From Sphingobacterium sp. UBA5670 (GTDB lineage Bacteria > Bacteroidota > Bacteroidia > Sphingobacteriales > Sphingobacteriaceae), in contig NZ_DIIM01000003.1 in NCBI RefSeq assembly GCF_002420705.1, positions 205,923-269,922 of the forward strand: a DNA stretch of 64,000 bases. The letters are read 5' to 3'. Each line of letters begins with the position of its first letter. The stretch's first letter is position 1. The position numbers and the translations under genes were made by a program. Below the pieces are notes generated by a model that was not told where the DNA came from, ran no database searches, and worked only from the letters and a program-made list of their open reading frames with translations. Shown piece by piece: positions 36,125-44,905 of this stretch.

Positions 36125-37510
36125 CTAACCAAATAGGGCACTGAATATATCCTCTAACTTGGCGACAGGGCGAATAGCAATATTATATTTTTTGGCATCC
36201 AGGCCTTTGGTATTAAATTTAGAAATAAAAATACCGTCAAATCCCAGCTTTTCGGCCTCCTGTATCCGTTGTTCGATCCGATTTACCGCTCTTATCTCGC
36301 CCGATAATCCAACCTCGCCTGCGAAAGTCAGATTGGAGCGAATTGGTATATCTTGCTGTGAAGAAATAATCGCCACAACAACAGCCAGATCGATCGCAGG
36401 ATCTTCTACGCGCAATCCGCCGGCGATATTCAAAAATACATCCTGGGCACTCAGCCTGAAACCAAAGCGTTTCTCCAAAACGGCCAGAAGCATATTTAAC
36501 CGTTTCGTATCGTAACCCGTTGAAGAACGCTGTGCAGTACCAAATGCAGAGTTACTGACAAGGGCCTGTACTTCAATCATCATCGGTCGCATCCCTTCCA
36601 GCATTGCCGCAATGGAAACTCCACTAACAGGTTCGTCACGTTGCGAAATCATAATCTCAGAAGGGTTTGAAACTTCTCTCAGTCCCGACCCCTGCATTTC
36701 ATAAATCCCGAGTTCTGAAGCCGATCCAAAGCGATTTTTTACAGCCCGTAGAATCCGGTAGACATGGTGGCGATCGCCTTCAAATTGGAGCACCGTATCC
36801 ACCATATGCTCCAAAACCTTGGGGCCAGCAATCGATCCGTCTTTGGTAATATGTCCTACAATAAAAACTGGTGTACTCGTCTCCTTGGCAAACCTAAGCA
36901 ATTCAGCGGTACATTCCCGTACCTGAGAAACCGATCCCGGAGCAGATTCAATCTGTGAAGAATGCAAAGTCTGTATGGAATCGATGACAATGACATTGGG
37001 CTGTACCGTCTCGATCTGTTTGAAAATATTTTGAGTAGATGTTTCCGTCAGGATATAGCAATTGGCTTTGGATGATTGCGATAGGCGTTCGGCCCGCATC
37101 TTGATCTGCTGTTCACTTTCCTCTCCGGAAATATAAAGTGTCTTGACCTGTGGAATAGACAAAGCAAGCTGCAACATCAAAGTCGACTTGCCAATCCCGG
37201 GCTCTCCACCGATAAGTACCAATGATCCCGGAACAATACCGCCACCAAGAACCCGATTGAACTCTTGATCAGGCGTGGATATACGAGACTCATCTTGGTA
37301 AACAATTTCGTGAATAATCGCCGCTTTATTCGCCCTTTTTGTACTGCCACCTGTTGTAGAACTACGCCATTCGGGAACTTTTGAACTCGTTTTTTCGACG
37401 ACTTCTTCAACAAAACTATTCCATTGCTTGCAAGAAGGACATTGTCCCATCCATTTGGGAGATTCATAGCCACAGTTTTGACAGAAGTATGCTGATTTTG
37501 ATTTTGCCAT
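36125..37510 (-). CDS. radA: DNA repair protein RadA
   Basis: A RecA-like branch-migration ATPase of recombination repair, 461 aa (E. coli 460). The N-terminal zinc finger has Cys10, Cys13, Cys24 and Cys27. Walker A is GGEPGIGKST at 101-110; Walker B lies around VIVIDSIQTL; the RadA-specific KNRFG motif is in RAVKNRFGSASELG. The C-terminal Lon-like domain (about 300-461) includes GGLRVEDPAIDLAV. It is cytosolic. The gene has its own -7 element and sits just before, but separate from, the dipeptidase operon. Confidence 0.98.
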   Translation of the reverse strand: MAKSKSAYFCQNCGYESPKWMGQCPSCKQWNSFVEEVVEKTSSKVPEWRSSTTGGSTKRANKAAIIHEIVYQDESRISTPDQEFNRVLGGGIVPGSLVLIGGEPGIGKSTLMLQLALSIPQVKTLYISGEESEQQIKMRAERLSQSSKANCYILTETSTQNIFKQIETVQPNVIVIDSIQTLHSSQIESAPGSVSQVRECTAELLRFAKETSTPVFIVGHITKDGSIAGPKVLEHMVDTVLQFEGDRHHVYRILRAVKNRFGSASELGIYEMQGSGLREVSNPSEIMISQRDEPVSGVSIAAMLEGMRPMMIEVQALVSNSAFGTAQRSSTGYDTKRLNMLLAVLEKRFGFRLSAQDVFLNIAGGLRVEDPAIDLAVVVAIISSQQDIPIRSNLTFAGEVGLSGEIRAVNRIEQRIQEAEKLGFDGIFISKFNTKGLDAKKYNIAIRPVAKLEDIFSALFG

Positions 37511-37522
37511 GCTACGAATTTA

Positions 37523-37530
37523 CAAATTTA
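37523..37530 (-). promoter_or_regulatory. -7 element of radA
   Basis: TAAATTTG on the minus strand, 12 nt before the ATG, gives a leader of only about 7-8 nt. It shows that radA is transcribed apart from the dipeptidase gene that ends at 37574. Confidence 0.5.
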
Positions 37531-37573
37531 TAGCTGGTAAAAGCGTCATGGCATGGCCAAAAAACCGAAGAGT

Positions 37574-38734
37574 TTATCGTTCATTCTCTTTTAAAATCCG
37601 TAAGAAATTTTGCCCCATAATCTTCGCAACATCTGTCTTTGTATATCCTCTCTCCAACAGCGCTTTGGTCAATAGCGGAAATTTAGAAACATCTTCCAGG
37701 CCCTGAGGTGAGGATTCTATACCATCGAAGTCCGAGCCTACAGCAACATGATCAATGCCCACTTTTTTGACCAGATAGTCAATATGATCCAATAATTTCG
37801 ATAGTGGAGCATCAGCTTGCTGCTGAAGGTCTTTGGGCAACTTTTCATACATAGACCAAGTACTCAATTTTGCACTCCCGTGATCACCAAACTTACTTAC
37901 ATACAAACCCTTAAGCCTTGTTTCATAGGCTGGATCCAAAAAACCCGAATAAAAATTCACTCCGACCACACCGCCATTTTTTTTCAGCGCCTCCAATTGT
38001 GCATCTTTCAGATTGCGGAAATGTGGACATAATTTATAGGCATTGCTATGGGAAACCAAGATAGGCTTAGTCGTTATCGCCAGCACGTCATAAAAAGTCT
38101 GTTCGCCACCATGGGACAAGTCAACCATCATTCCCAGTTCGTTCATCTTCCGGATAATTGTCCGCCCTTGGTCTGTTAACCCTTTATCCTTAGCGTTCAT
38201 ATCAGCCGATTCCATTGCTGCACAACTCGCCCAGGACAAATTGTAGTTCCAGGTCAAAGTGAGGTATCTGGCACCACGCTCGTAGAGCCGCACGAGATTA
38301 TCAACACTCCCTTCAATCATATTTCCCCCTTCCACACCGATCAAAGCGACTATTTTTCCTGTTTTCAATATCGAATCGATATCTCCTAAGGACTTTGCCA
38401 AACTTATTTTATCGGTATTCGCAGCAATCATTTTCTCCAAGGCATCTATTTGGTCATTGGCGTGCTTGAATGCACCAGATTTCCATTTAGCATCATCTGA
38501 CCATACAGCAAAGACCTGGACATCTACACCGCCCTCCTGAAGCCGCGGCAAATCAGTCGCCCCTGTCTTTAATCGCTGACCGATATTTTTCCCCTGAAAA
38601 ATTGATTCATAAATCACATCATTGTGTCCATCGACGACAACCAAATCCCGATGTATCTGTTTATAGCCTTGGCTATGTACGGCACCATTGAGCATCGTCA
38701 TTCCTAGTCCGATTAATAAGAGGTTCCTGATCAT
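37574..38734 (-). CDS. Membrane dipeptidase, peptidase family M19
   Basis: A zinc dipeptidase, 386 aa, with a signal peptide (1-22, ending VHSQ). The metal ligands are His37 and Asp39 (DGHNDVIYE), the bridging Glu in GVEGGNMIEG, and His in VDLSHGG and VSHSNAY; Asp in VGSDFDG completes the site. Family members cleave dipeptides, including D-amino-acid and dehydro forms, so a role in peptidoglycan peptide turnover or feeding is likely. Its ATG overlaps the stop of the serine hydrolase gene (ATGA at 38731-38734), so the two act together. Confidence 0.95.
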   Translation of the reverse strand: MIRNLLLIGLGMTMLNGAVHSQGYKQIHRDLVVVDGHNDVIYESIFQGKNIGQRLKTGATDLPRLQEGGVDVQVFAVWSDDAKWKSGAFKHANDQIDALEKMIAANTDKISLAKSLGDIDSILKTGKIVALIGVEGGNMIEGSVDNLVRLYERGARYLTLTWNYNLSWASCAAMESADMNAKDKGLTDQGRTIIRKMNELGMMVDLSHGGEQTFYDVLAITTKPILVSHSNAYKLCPHFRNLKDAQLEALKKNGGVVGVNFYSGFLDPAYETRLKGLYVSKFGDHGSAKLSTWSMYEKLPKDLQQQADAPLSKLLDHIDYLVKKVGIDHVAVGSDFDGIESSPQGLEDVSKFPLLTKALLERGYTKTDVAKIMGQNFLRILKENER

Positions 38735-40455
38735 TTTTGACTTTCGTTTATCGATTCATAAATAGCATCCTGAATCCTGCTTCTGATATTCAGATCCAAA
38801 AGCCTGGTACTCACCTGAGGATGCACGCGATTAGACAAAAAGATATAGATTAATTGATTTTGCGGATCAATCCAGATACATGTCCCGGTATATCCAGTAT
38901 GCCCAAATACGGAGCTATTCGCCAGCTTAGATGGGTATTCATTTTTTGGATTTGGATCCCAGCGATCAAATCCCAAACCTCTACGGCTTGTGGCAGATTG
39001 CTTGGAGGTAAATAGATCTATTGTCTCAGTTTTAAAATATCGCTCACCCCCATACTCGCCTCTATTCAATAAAAGCTGACCATAGATTGCCAAATCGTTT
39101 GCGGTAGCAAATAATCCGGCATGCCCAGCAATTCCACCAGCCATTGCCGCCCCCTGATCGTGTACATAGCCTTCTAACAATGTTTTTCGAAAGGAGGTAT
39201 CTTGCTCGGTAGGAACAATCTCATCTTTTGCAAAACGTTCTCTGGGAAGATAACCAGCACGCGTCATCCCCAAAGGTTTATAAAAATTTTCTTGCACATA
39301 ATCTTGTAGAGGCTCAGCAGTCTGATGTTCAGCAACTTCCTTCATCACATACATGCTGATATCGCTATACACGTAGTTTCCTGTGGGTTTGACCGGTGAT
39401 TTTAGCATCTCAGGCCACATGACATCACGGTAATAATGATTGAGGATATAGCTATTGTCTGCCATTTCCACTTGATGGTTATCATCGCGTACTGACACAA
39501 CATCTCCTGCTTTCAAATATTTATAAAAAGGAATAAAGGGCGTAAATCCTGCTTCATGCAGCATGACGGAACGAAGCTTAATATCTTTTTTATTGCTATA
39601 TTTTGCCTGCCATAGGTAGTGCCCCATGGTGCTGTCCAGATTAATGACATTCCTTTCGGTAAGACGCATAATCACTGGCGTAGTACCTGCAATCTTACTA
39701 ACAGACGCCAGATCAAAGATATCGTTGGTTTTTGTGGAGATCTCTTTGGAGTAGGTGTGAAATCCGTAAGATTTCTCCAAGATTACTTGTCCATCTTTTA
39801 CGATCATGACCACAGCTCCCGGTGTAGCTTGCTTATCAATGGCTTCGTGTGCGATGGCATCAATTTTCTTGGTCAGCTTCGCCAGGTTTAGATTAGAACT
39901 TGATACAGCACCATACTGTAACCTTGTCTGTGCTGTTTTGACATGACCGGCAGTGATCGGGGCTCCGCCAAAAATTGACATCGCCAGATGGCGCTGCCCT
40001 ATTTCTGAATCTGGTGCAAGCAATTCAACCAAGTCAGACTGCAGGTGTTCAGATAAACTCTTTTTGCATTTTTCATTTTCAAAAAAATGGCAAAGGATCA
40101 CTTTTTTATTGTTTAATACAGCCTGTTTTAACTGTGCTAGACAATCGGCCTCCAAGTCATCTTCGTTTCCGGCCACAATAATCGTATTGTAATACTTGAT
40201 ATCTTCATCAAATTTGCTAAAATCAAAAATTTTGATGTTTGAATAGCGAGCCAATTGCTCCGTAAATACGCTATATTTCGCAGTATTGGGAACAACTACT
40301 GCAATATGAAGCTGATCCAAATTTTTCAGAGGCAATAGCTGATCCAGGTTATTGAAAAGAATCGTTTCGTTTTTAATCGTAGATTTATACTGAGCAAACA
40401 AGGGGGAAATACAGAACAAACCTGCAAATAACACCCCGAAAAATCGTTTTTTCAT
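38731..40455 (-). CDS. Serine hydrolase (beta-lactamase fold) with an N-terminal GH3 C-terminal-like domain
   Basis: 574 aa with a signal peptide (1-21, ISPLFAQ). Residues about 25-190 resemble the alpha/beta sandwich that follows the catalytic barrel in GH3 glycosidases (NETILFNNLDQLLPLKNLDQ; AMSIFGGAPITAG), yet no GH3 barrel is present. The class C beta-lactamase fold fills about 205-565, with SxxK in DLASVSKIAG, Tyr-Ser-Asp in YVYSDISMY and HTG in FGHTGYTG. In many Bacteroidota the same domains follow a complete GH3 barrel in proteins of about 1000 aa, so this looks like a natural deletion form. It is probably an esterase or D-amino-acid peptidase acting with the M19 dipeptidase. Confidence 0.88.
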   Translation of the reverse strand: MKKRFFGVLFAGLFCISPLFAQYKSTIKNETILFNNLDQLLPLKNLDQLHIAVVVPNTAKYSVFTEQLARYSNIKIFDFSKFDEDIKYYNTIIVAGNEDDLEADCLAQLKQAVLNNKKVILCHFFENEKCKKSLSEHLQSDLVELLAPDSEIGQRHLAMSIFGGAPITAGHVKTAQTRLQYGAVSSSNLNLAKLTKKIDAIAHEAIDKQATPGAVVMIVKDGQVILEKSYGFHTYSKEISTKTNDIFDLASVSKIAGTTPVIMRLTERNVINLDSTMGHYLWQAKYSNKKDIKLRSVMLHEAGFTPFIPFYKYLKAGDVVSVRDDNHQVEMADNSYILNHYYRDVMWPEMLKSPVKPTGNYVYSDISMYVMKEVAEHQTAEPLQDYVQENFYKPLGMTRAGYLPRERFAKDEIVPTEQDTSFRKTLLEGYVHDQGAAMAGGIAGHAGLFATANDLAIYGQLLLNRGEYGGERYFKTETIDLFTSKQSATSRRGLGFDRWDPNPKNEYPSKLANSSVFGHTGYTGTCIWIDPQNQLIYIFLSNRVHPQVSTRLLDLNIRSRIQDAIYESINESQK

Positions 40456-40570
40456 TCCGTTTTTATCGTTTTTTAGGTTCTATCAAATAAAAATACGAAT
40501 AAAATCAGGAAGCATTAAAACTCCTAGCAAAAAAATCAATTTTGTTACTCTTGCAGCTTTTGTGGACGTA

Positions 40571-40613
40571 CATTCAGCATGTACATTCATTCAGCATGTC
40601 ATTCATTCAGCAG
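40571..40613 (+). repeat. Short tandem repeat between divergent genes
   Basis: CATTCAGCA occurs at 40571, 40588 and 40604, period 16-17 bp, with partly shared spacers (TGTACATT, TGTCATT). It lies between the serine hydrolase and xseA starts and could bind a regulator or be simple slippage. Confidence 0.6.
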
Positions 40614-40673
40614 TAACGATAACCCATTAACATTTTGAGCAAATTTCCATCGGGCTTGATTTAATTGGCTCCG

Positions 40674-40705
40674 ATTGCATCATGAAGGTTTTTTCTGTAA
40701 GTTTG
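40674..40705 (+). promoter_or_regulatory. xseA promoter, probably leaderless
   Basis: ATTG (40674-40677), 20 nt, then TAAGTTTG (40698-40705). The ATG follows after exactly 4 nt (ACTA), so transcription should begin at or within a base or two of the start codon. Confidence 0.65.
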
Positions 40706-40709
40706 ACTA

Positions 40710-41996
40710 ATGCCAGAAATGATTCAAGATAAAACAATATTTTCCTTACTGGAAGTCAGCCGCAGTATCCAAAAGACGCTTGCAGAACGGTATAAGAGCT
40801 TGTATTGGATCAAAGCCGAAATGAATAAGCTCAATCATTATACACATTCGGGGCATTGCTATCCTGAACTGGTCGAAAAACAGGATGGTAAAATTGTCGC
40901 TGAGATTCGGTCCATCTTGTGGAAAGCTGATTACAATCGTATCAACAACAATTTTCTTAAAGTCGCGCAAGAACCTTTACGAGAAGGGATCACGATGTTA
41001 TTTCAGGCAAGTATTTCCTATGACCCCATGTACGGGCTCAGCCTACGTATTGTTGATATTGATCCAACATTTACCTTGGGTGAACTTGAAAAGGAAAAGA
41101 TAGACAGTATCCGAAAGCTAAAGGCAGAGGGCATTTATGAGTCTAATAAATCGCTTGCCTTTCCAGTTGTTCCCAAAAGGCTTGCAATTATATCAGTGGA
41201 AACGAGTAAAGGGCTTTCAGATTTCTACAAGATTATCAACCAAAACCCATGGGGCTACCGGATAGAATGCACGCTCTTTCCGGCCTTATTACAAGGGGAC
41301 AAGTCGGTGCCTTCTATTATCAAGCAGCTTGCTGTTATTGCTGAAAAAATCAGTATGTATGATGTTGTCGCTATTATTCGTGGCGGCGGTGGGGAGGTCG
41401 GACTTTCCAGTTACAACAACTATCTATTAGCACGGGCTATTGCTATATTTCCTATTCCTGTATTGACGGGAATTGGGCATTCGACCAACTATACCGTTAG
41501 TGAAATGGTCGCCTATAAGAATGCGATTACCCCCAGTGAACTTGCCGATTTTCTGATTCAGAAGTTTCATAATTTTGCCATCCCGATCGATCGGGCTGCA
41601 GAACGTATACAGCAGCTGATTCTTACCCGATTTAAAGAAGAACGTCATACACTATCTCAATTGGCAACACATATTCAATGGGTTGGAAAAAGAGAAATTC
41701 AGACTTCAAGCACGGCTATACAACAAATTCAAAATGAGCTTCACTCATTAATAAAATTACGGTTTTATGAGTGCAAAACAGCACTAGCACATACCGAGCG
41801 GATTATTCAGCTCTCTGATCCAATTCGCCTTTTAAAACAAGGTTTCTCAATTACGAAGGTCAATGGCAAACTGATTCAATCCGTTACACAAGTATCTCCA
41901 GGAGATGTCATACAGACGATACTTGAACATGGGGAACTAATTAGTACCGTAATAGAGACATCTCCGCAAGAAATTCAAGAAGATAAGAAAAATTAA
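40710..41996 (+). CDS. xseA: Exodeoxyribonuclease VII large subunit
   Basis: The catalytic subunit of ExoVII, which degrades single-stranded DNA in mismatch and recombination repair; 428 aa (E. coli 456). An OB-fold (about 10-105, YWIKAEMNKL) is followed by the nuclease domain: VPKRLAIISVETSKGLSDF, IIRGGGGEVGLSSYNNYLLARAIA and PVLTGIGHSTNYTVSEMVA. The usual GHETD element reads GHSTN here, a Bacteroidota variant. A helical segment (about 290-380) binds the small subunits. It is followed 42 nt later by xseB. Confidence 0.95.
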   Translation: MPEMIQDKTIFSLLEVSRSIQKTLAERYKSLYWIKAEMNKLNHYTHSGHCYPELVEKQDGKIVAEIRSILWKADYNRINNNFLKVAQEPLREGITMLFQASISYDPMYGLSLRIVDIDPTFTLGELEKEKIDSIRKLKAEGIYESNKSLAFPVVPKRLAIISVETSKGLSDFYKIINQNPWGYRIECTLFPALLQGDKSVPSIIKQLAVIAEKISMYDVVAIIRGGGGEVGLSSYNNYLLARAIAIFPIPVLTGIGHSTNYTVSEMVAYKNAITPSELADFLIQKFHNFAIPIDRAAERIQQLILTRFKEERHTLSQLATHIQWVGKREIQTSSTAIQQIQNELHSLIKLRFYECKTALAHTERIIQLSDPIRLLKQGFSITKVNGKLIQSVTQVSPGDVIQTILEHGELISTVIETSPQEIQEDKKN

Positions 41997-42038
41997 GTGA
42001 GTTATTAAGACCCAAAAATTTTACGCAAGAATAAAAGA

Positions 42039-42260
42039 ATGGAACAGAATTATACTTATACAGACGCCTTTAATGAGTTACAGATCATTGTAAGGGAGAT
42101 TGAAAATGGCACGACTAATATTGATGAGCTCGCCGGAAAAATCAAGAGAGCATCCGATCTTATTCAAGTCTGTAAAGCCAAATTAACAGCAACAGAAGAC
42201 GAAGTTAACAATTTACTGCAAAAGCTATCCCCGGATCAGAATACTCATGATGAGGAATGA
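42039..42260 (+). CDS. xseB: Exodeoxyribonuclease VII small subunit
   Basis: 73 aa, helical, with the family core YTDAFNELQIIVREIENGTT and the second helix AGKIKRASDLIQVCKAKL. Several copies coat the XseA coiled coil. Length is normal (E. coli 80). It is in the same transcript as xseA and converges on the pirin gene with only 30 nt between stops; no clear terminator lies there. Confidence 0.95.
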   Translation: MEQNYTYTDAFNELQIIVREIENGTTNIDELAGKIKRASDLIQVCKAKLTATEDEVNNLLQKLSPDQNTHDEE

Positions 42261-42290
42261 TATATCATAATAAGCTTGATTTTCATCCAC

Positions 42291-43004
42291 CTAATACATC
42301 GGCACCTCAATGAGCAGCAACGAGGTATCATAGTAAGCTTCAATGCTTATTTTTTCTGTTTCGTATAAACCAATGGCATCTCTTCTTGAAAGCGTTTCAC
42401 TTTCGACAAGGGCCTTTCCTTCCAAAACAAAAAGATAAAGCCCATTTCGTTCGAAATGAACAGTATAGTCTATCTTTTTACCCGCTTCAATGTCTGCCAA
42501 GTTAAAATAGGCATCCTGATGTATATGTACAGCATTGTGATCCATTTTATCTGGTGAAACAATAGTAACAAATTTATTATTCCGATCTAGTTGAAGGTAG
42601 GATTTCTGATCGTATCTTGGCTTAAGCCCTGTTTCGTTAGGCATCACCCAGATCTGAAGAAATTTAACAAGATCCTTCTGATCGGCGTTAAACTCGGCGT
42701 GCTGCACACCTGTACCTGCAGACATGATCTGTACTTCTCCTGTTTGGATCGTATGCCCATTGCCCATACTATCCTGATGTACCAGTGCCCCCTCCAGTGG
42801 TATGCTAACTATTTCCATGTTGTTGTGATCATGACGATCAAAACCCTGCCCTCCTTCGACTTGATCATCATTCAGCACCTGTAATGCTCCAAAACTCATT
42901 TTGTCCGGATCGAAGTATTGCCCAAAACTAAATGAATGCGCACTTTTTAGCCAGCCGAAATCAACATGGCCCCGATCATTTTCACGGTATATCATCTTTT
43001 GCAT
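42291..43004 (-). CDS. Pirin family protein
   Basis: A bicupin of the pirin family, 237 aa. The start at 43004 (MQKMIYRENDRG) is supported by AAGGAGG 6 nt upstream, a rare strong Shine-Dalgarno for this phylum, and by alignment; the in-frame Met at 43094 would add 30 unlike residues. The first cupin holds the metal ligands in FDRHDHNNMEIV (two His), then His in GTGVQHAEFN and the nearby Glu. Members act as quercetinases or redox sensors; the specific role is unknown. It lies 100 nt behind the racemase-like gene, probably in one transcript. Confidence 0.92.
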   Translation of the reverse strand: MQKMIYRENDRGHVDFGWLKSAHSFSFGQYFDPDKMSFGALQVLNDDQVEGGQGFDRHDHNNMEIVSIPLEGALVHQDSMGNGHTIQTGEVQIMSAGTGVQHAEFNADQKDLVKFLQIWVMPNETGLKPRYDQKSYLQLDRNNKFVTIVSPDKMDHNAVHIHQDAYFNLADIEAGKKIDYTVHFERNGLYLFVLEGKALVESETLSRRDAIGLYETEKISIEAYYDTSLLLIEVPMY

Positions 43005-43103
43005 TTTGTCCTCCTTACTGCATAAGCTTCTACTTACCAAGAGGCAAAACCCATACCAACAGGAATTTACGTCAACAATATGACAATTTGTCAAAAGACA
43101 TCA

Positions 43104-43850
43104 CTACAATGGTTTTAGCTTATCTGGAGCAGCCGCATGAACGAGCGCACGCGCGAGAATCCGATTGGGATCAATGATAATCATACCATTGTAATCCCGT
43201 TCCGGAATCGCCAAGGGCAATTCTGCACAACCCAAAATAATGACCTGCGCACCCTTTTTCTTCAGGTCATCCACGACCAGTAATAAATCCTCCCTTGCTT
43301 TATTAGCGATTGGCACCGGCTGTGCCTTTATTCCATAATCTTCATCATAGATCGCATTATTTACCTTTTCTTGCTGTGGTCCTTCCGGCTCGACAACAAT
43401 AAAGCCTTTACGGATAAAAGCCTCACGATATAAACTGCAGATCTGTTCGCCCGTAGTAGATAGTATTCCTACTGTCATTTCGGGATAGTTTGCATCCACA
43501 AACCGGACGGTCTCATGAACGATATTCAATAGTTTCAATGCACTTCCGGTGCGCGCCATTTCATCCTGAACAACAGAAAAAATAGGTTCTGCATGCGCTG
43601 TATTGGATGGAACCGCCGCTATAGTCGCTCCCGCCATTTCAAGTTTTCTTAAAATCCCTGCAATAGCTTTTCCAGGATTATCATTGGATTTATCCAATAA
43701 ATATGCCGTTCGATCAGGGATCACATTTGGGCATGAGAATAACAAGAGCGGCAAGTGTTCCTGATCGGATCTTGCCGCCGTCTCATCTATAATTTTCTTT
43801 GCAATATCTAGACCGCCATAAGGGCCAAGTCCACCTACTATTCCAATCAT
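43104..43850 (-). CDS. Aspartate/glutamate racemase family protein with Ser in place of the first catalytic Cys
   Basis: 248 aa with two similar alpha/beta halves. It opens with IGIVGGLGPYGGLDIAKKI. The first active-site block, normally PCNTAH, reads PSNTAH with Ser82; the second, ILGCAELPLAI, keeps Cys208. Standard aspartate racemases need both Cys as paired acid/base. Related enzymes with Thr/Cys pairs favour one direction, so a one-sided racemase, or a lyase-like change of function, is possible. Cytosolic. It precedes the pirin gene in the same direction. Confidence 0.88.
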   Translation of the reverse strand: MIGIVGGLGPYGGLDIAKKIIDETAARSDQEHLPLLLFSCPNVIPDRTAYLLDKSNDNPGKAIAGILRKLEMAGATIAAVPSNTAHAEPIFSVVQDEMARTGSALKLLNIVHETVRFVDANYPEMTVGILSTTGEQICSLYREAFIRKGFIVVEPEGPQQEKVNNAIYDEDYGIKAQPVPIANKAREDLLLVVDDLKKKGAQVIILGCAELPLAIPERDYNGMIIIDPNRILARALVHAAAPDKLKPL

Positions 43851-43906
43851 AAAAACTATTTTTTTATCTAGATATAACCAATAGCTTTACAAATGGTTTG
43901 TAGAAA

Positions 43907-44890
43907 TTACCATTCTATCGCTTGGTCCTCATCAGGAATCTGTGTGTTTAATTTTCGTTCCAACGTAAGTGAGCCAGCAACTTTATAGCGAATCGGTACA
44001 TTCGGAATCATGGTATAATCCGTAAATTCATAATCAATATTATTAATCGTCAGCCAACGCCACTTCAGATACGGGCGAACTTTATCCATTGCTTCCGAGA
44101 CTGTATAACTCGCATCTTTATTCACAACAAACTTGATATTGGGGTTGTCCGAGCGGAAAGTCACTGTCCCCGTCTTCGTAAAGGTTGCGTATATCTTATA
44201 ATTCCGTCGATCTTGTCTTTCCTCGTCAATATTCCCCGCATAGAAAAAAACAGTATTTTCATCGACCACATAACTTCGGATTTCGCTTTTTACGACTGGT
44301 GTCTCATTTTCTTGTCCCTCCATTCTAGTTAAGAGAGCTGCACCCGAATAATTGCCGGAATAATCGTTGAATGGATTAACCCGAAGTATTGCTTTCTTGT
44401 AATACTTTCGAGGATGTCCTTTATAGTTTGCAGAGGGGTCATCCATAATCGTCAGCGGCAACACCCATTTTTCAGTCATGTCAATGCCTTTCAAAGAGAA
44501 ATCTATCGCCAGTAAGCCCGTGTTTTCGCCCGAATTGATATTGACTGTCGCGGGAAACGAAAAATAATTGCTGCTTAATTGTTGGTAATAAAAGTCTTTC
44601 CGATTTTGGAACCGTTCAAAATTCAGCACATTTAAGGTATCCGCATCAATTCCGACCCGAACCGCAAAATTTGATTCGTTATTGGTTGATCCACTGACAA
44701 TCAAAGGCTGTAAAAAGGTACTTTTCGCAGCATCCTTATAGCGAACATAAATATTGGAAACTCCGTTGTTGTCTAAAGGAGCCTTAAAAGAAATATAATG
44801 TTCATATTGTTCCTCTTTCCATTCGTCATTGCAGGCCCCAAAAATGAAGGGCATCAGGAATAAAAAGAATTGTATATATAACTTGTTCAT
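43907..44890 (-). CDS. DUF4973/DUF1735-type surface lipoprotein of a SusC/SusD locus
   Basis: 327 aa with a lipoprotein signal (FIFGAC, Cys20). The N-terminal part (about 30-165) resembles DUF1735, an Ig-like domain often found in glycan-binding surface proteins (YISFKAPLDNNGVSNIYVRY; EKWVLPLTIMDDPSA). The rest (about 170-320) fits DUF4973 (NDYSGNYSGAALLTRME; YTMIPNVPIRYKVAGSLTLER). It is the last gene of the four-gene operon, 15 nt after susD, in the place where SusE/SusF-like glycan-binding proteins occur. Binding to a glycan at the cell surface is likely; no enzyme motif is seen. Confidence 0.82.
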   Translation of the reverse strand: MNKLYIQFFLFLMPFIFGACNDEWKEEQYEHYISFKAPLDNNGVSNIYVRYKDAAKSTFLQPLIVSGSTNNESNFAVRVGIDADTLNVLNFERFQNRKDFYYQQLSSNYFSFPATVNINSGENTGLLAIDFSLKGIDMTEKWVLPLTIMDDPSANYKGHPRKYYKKAILRVNPFNDYSGNYSGAALLTRMEGQENETPVVKSEIRSYVVDENTVFFYAGNIDEERQDRRNYKIYATFTKTGTVTFRSDNPNIKFVVNKDASYTVSEAMDKVRPYLKWRWLTINNIDYEFTDYTMIPNVPIRYKVAGSLTLERKLNTQIPDEDQAIEW

Positions 44891-44905
44891 AAGACATCTA
44901 ATTGA

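Noticed and set aside
40571..40613. CRISPR-like array
   Set aside because: Units are 9 bp with 7-8 nt spacers that are themselves partly alike; no cas genes.
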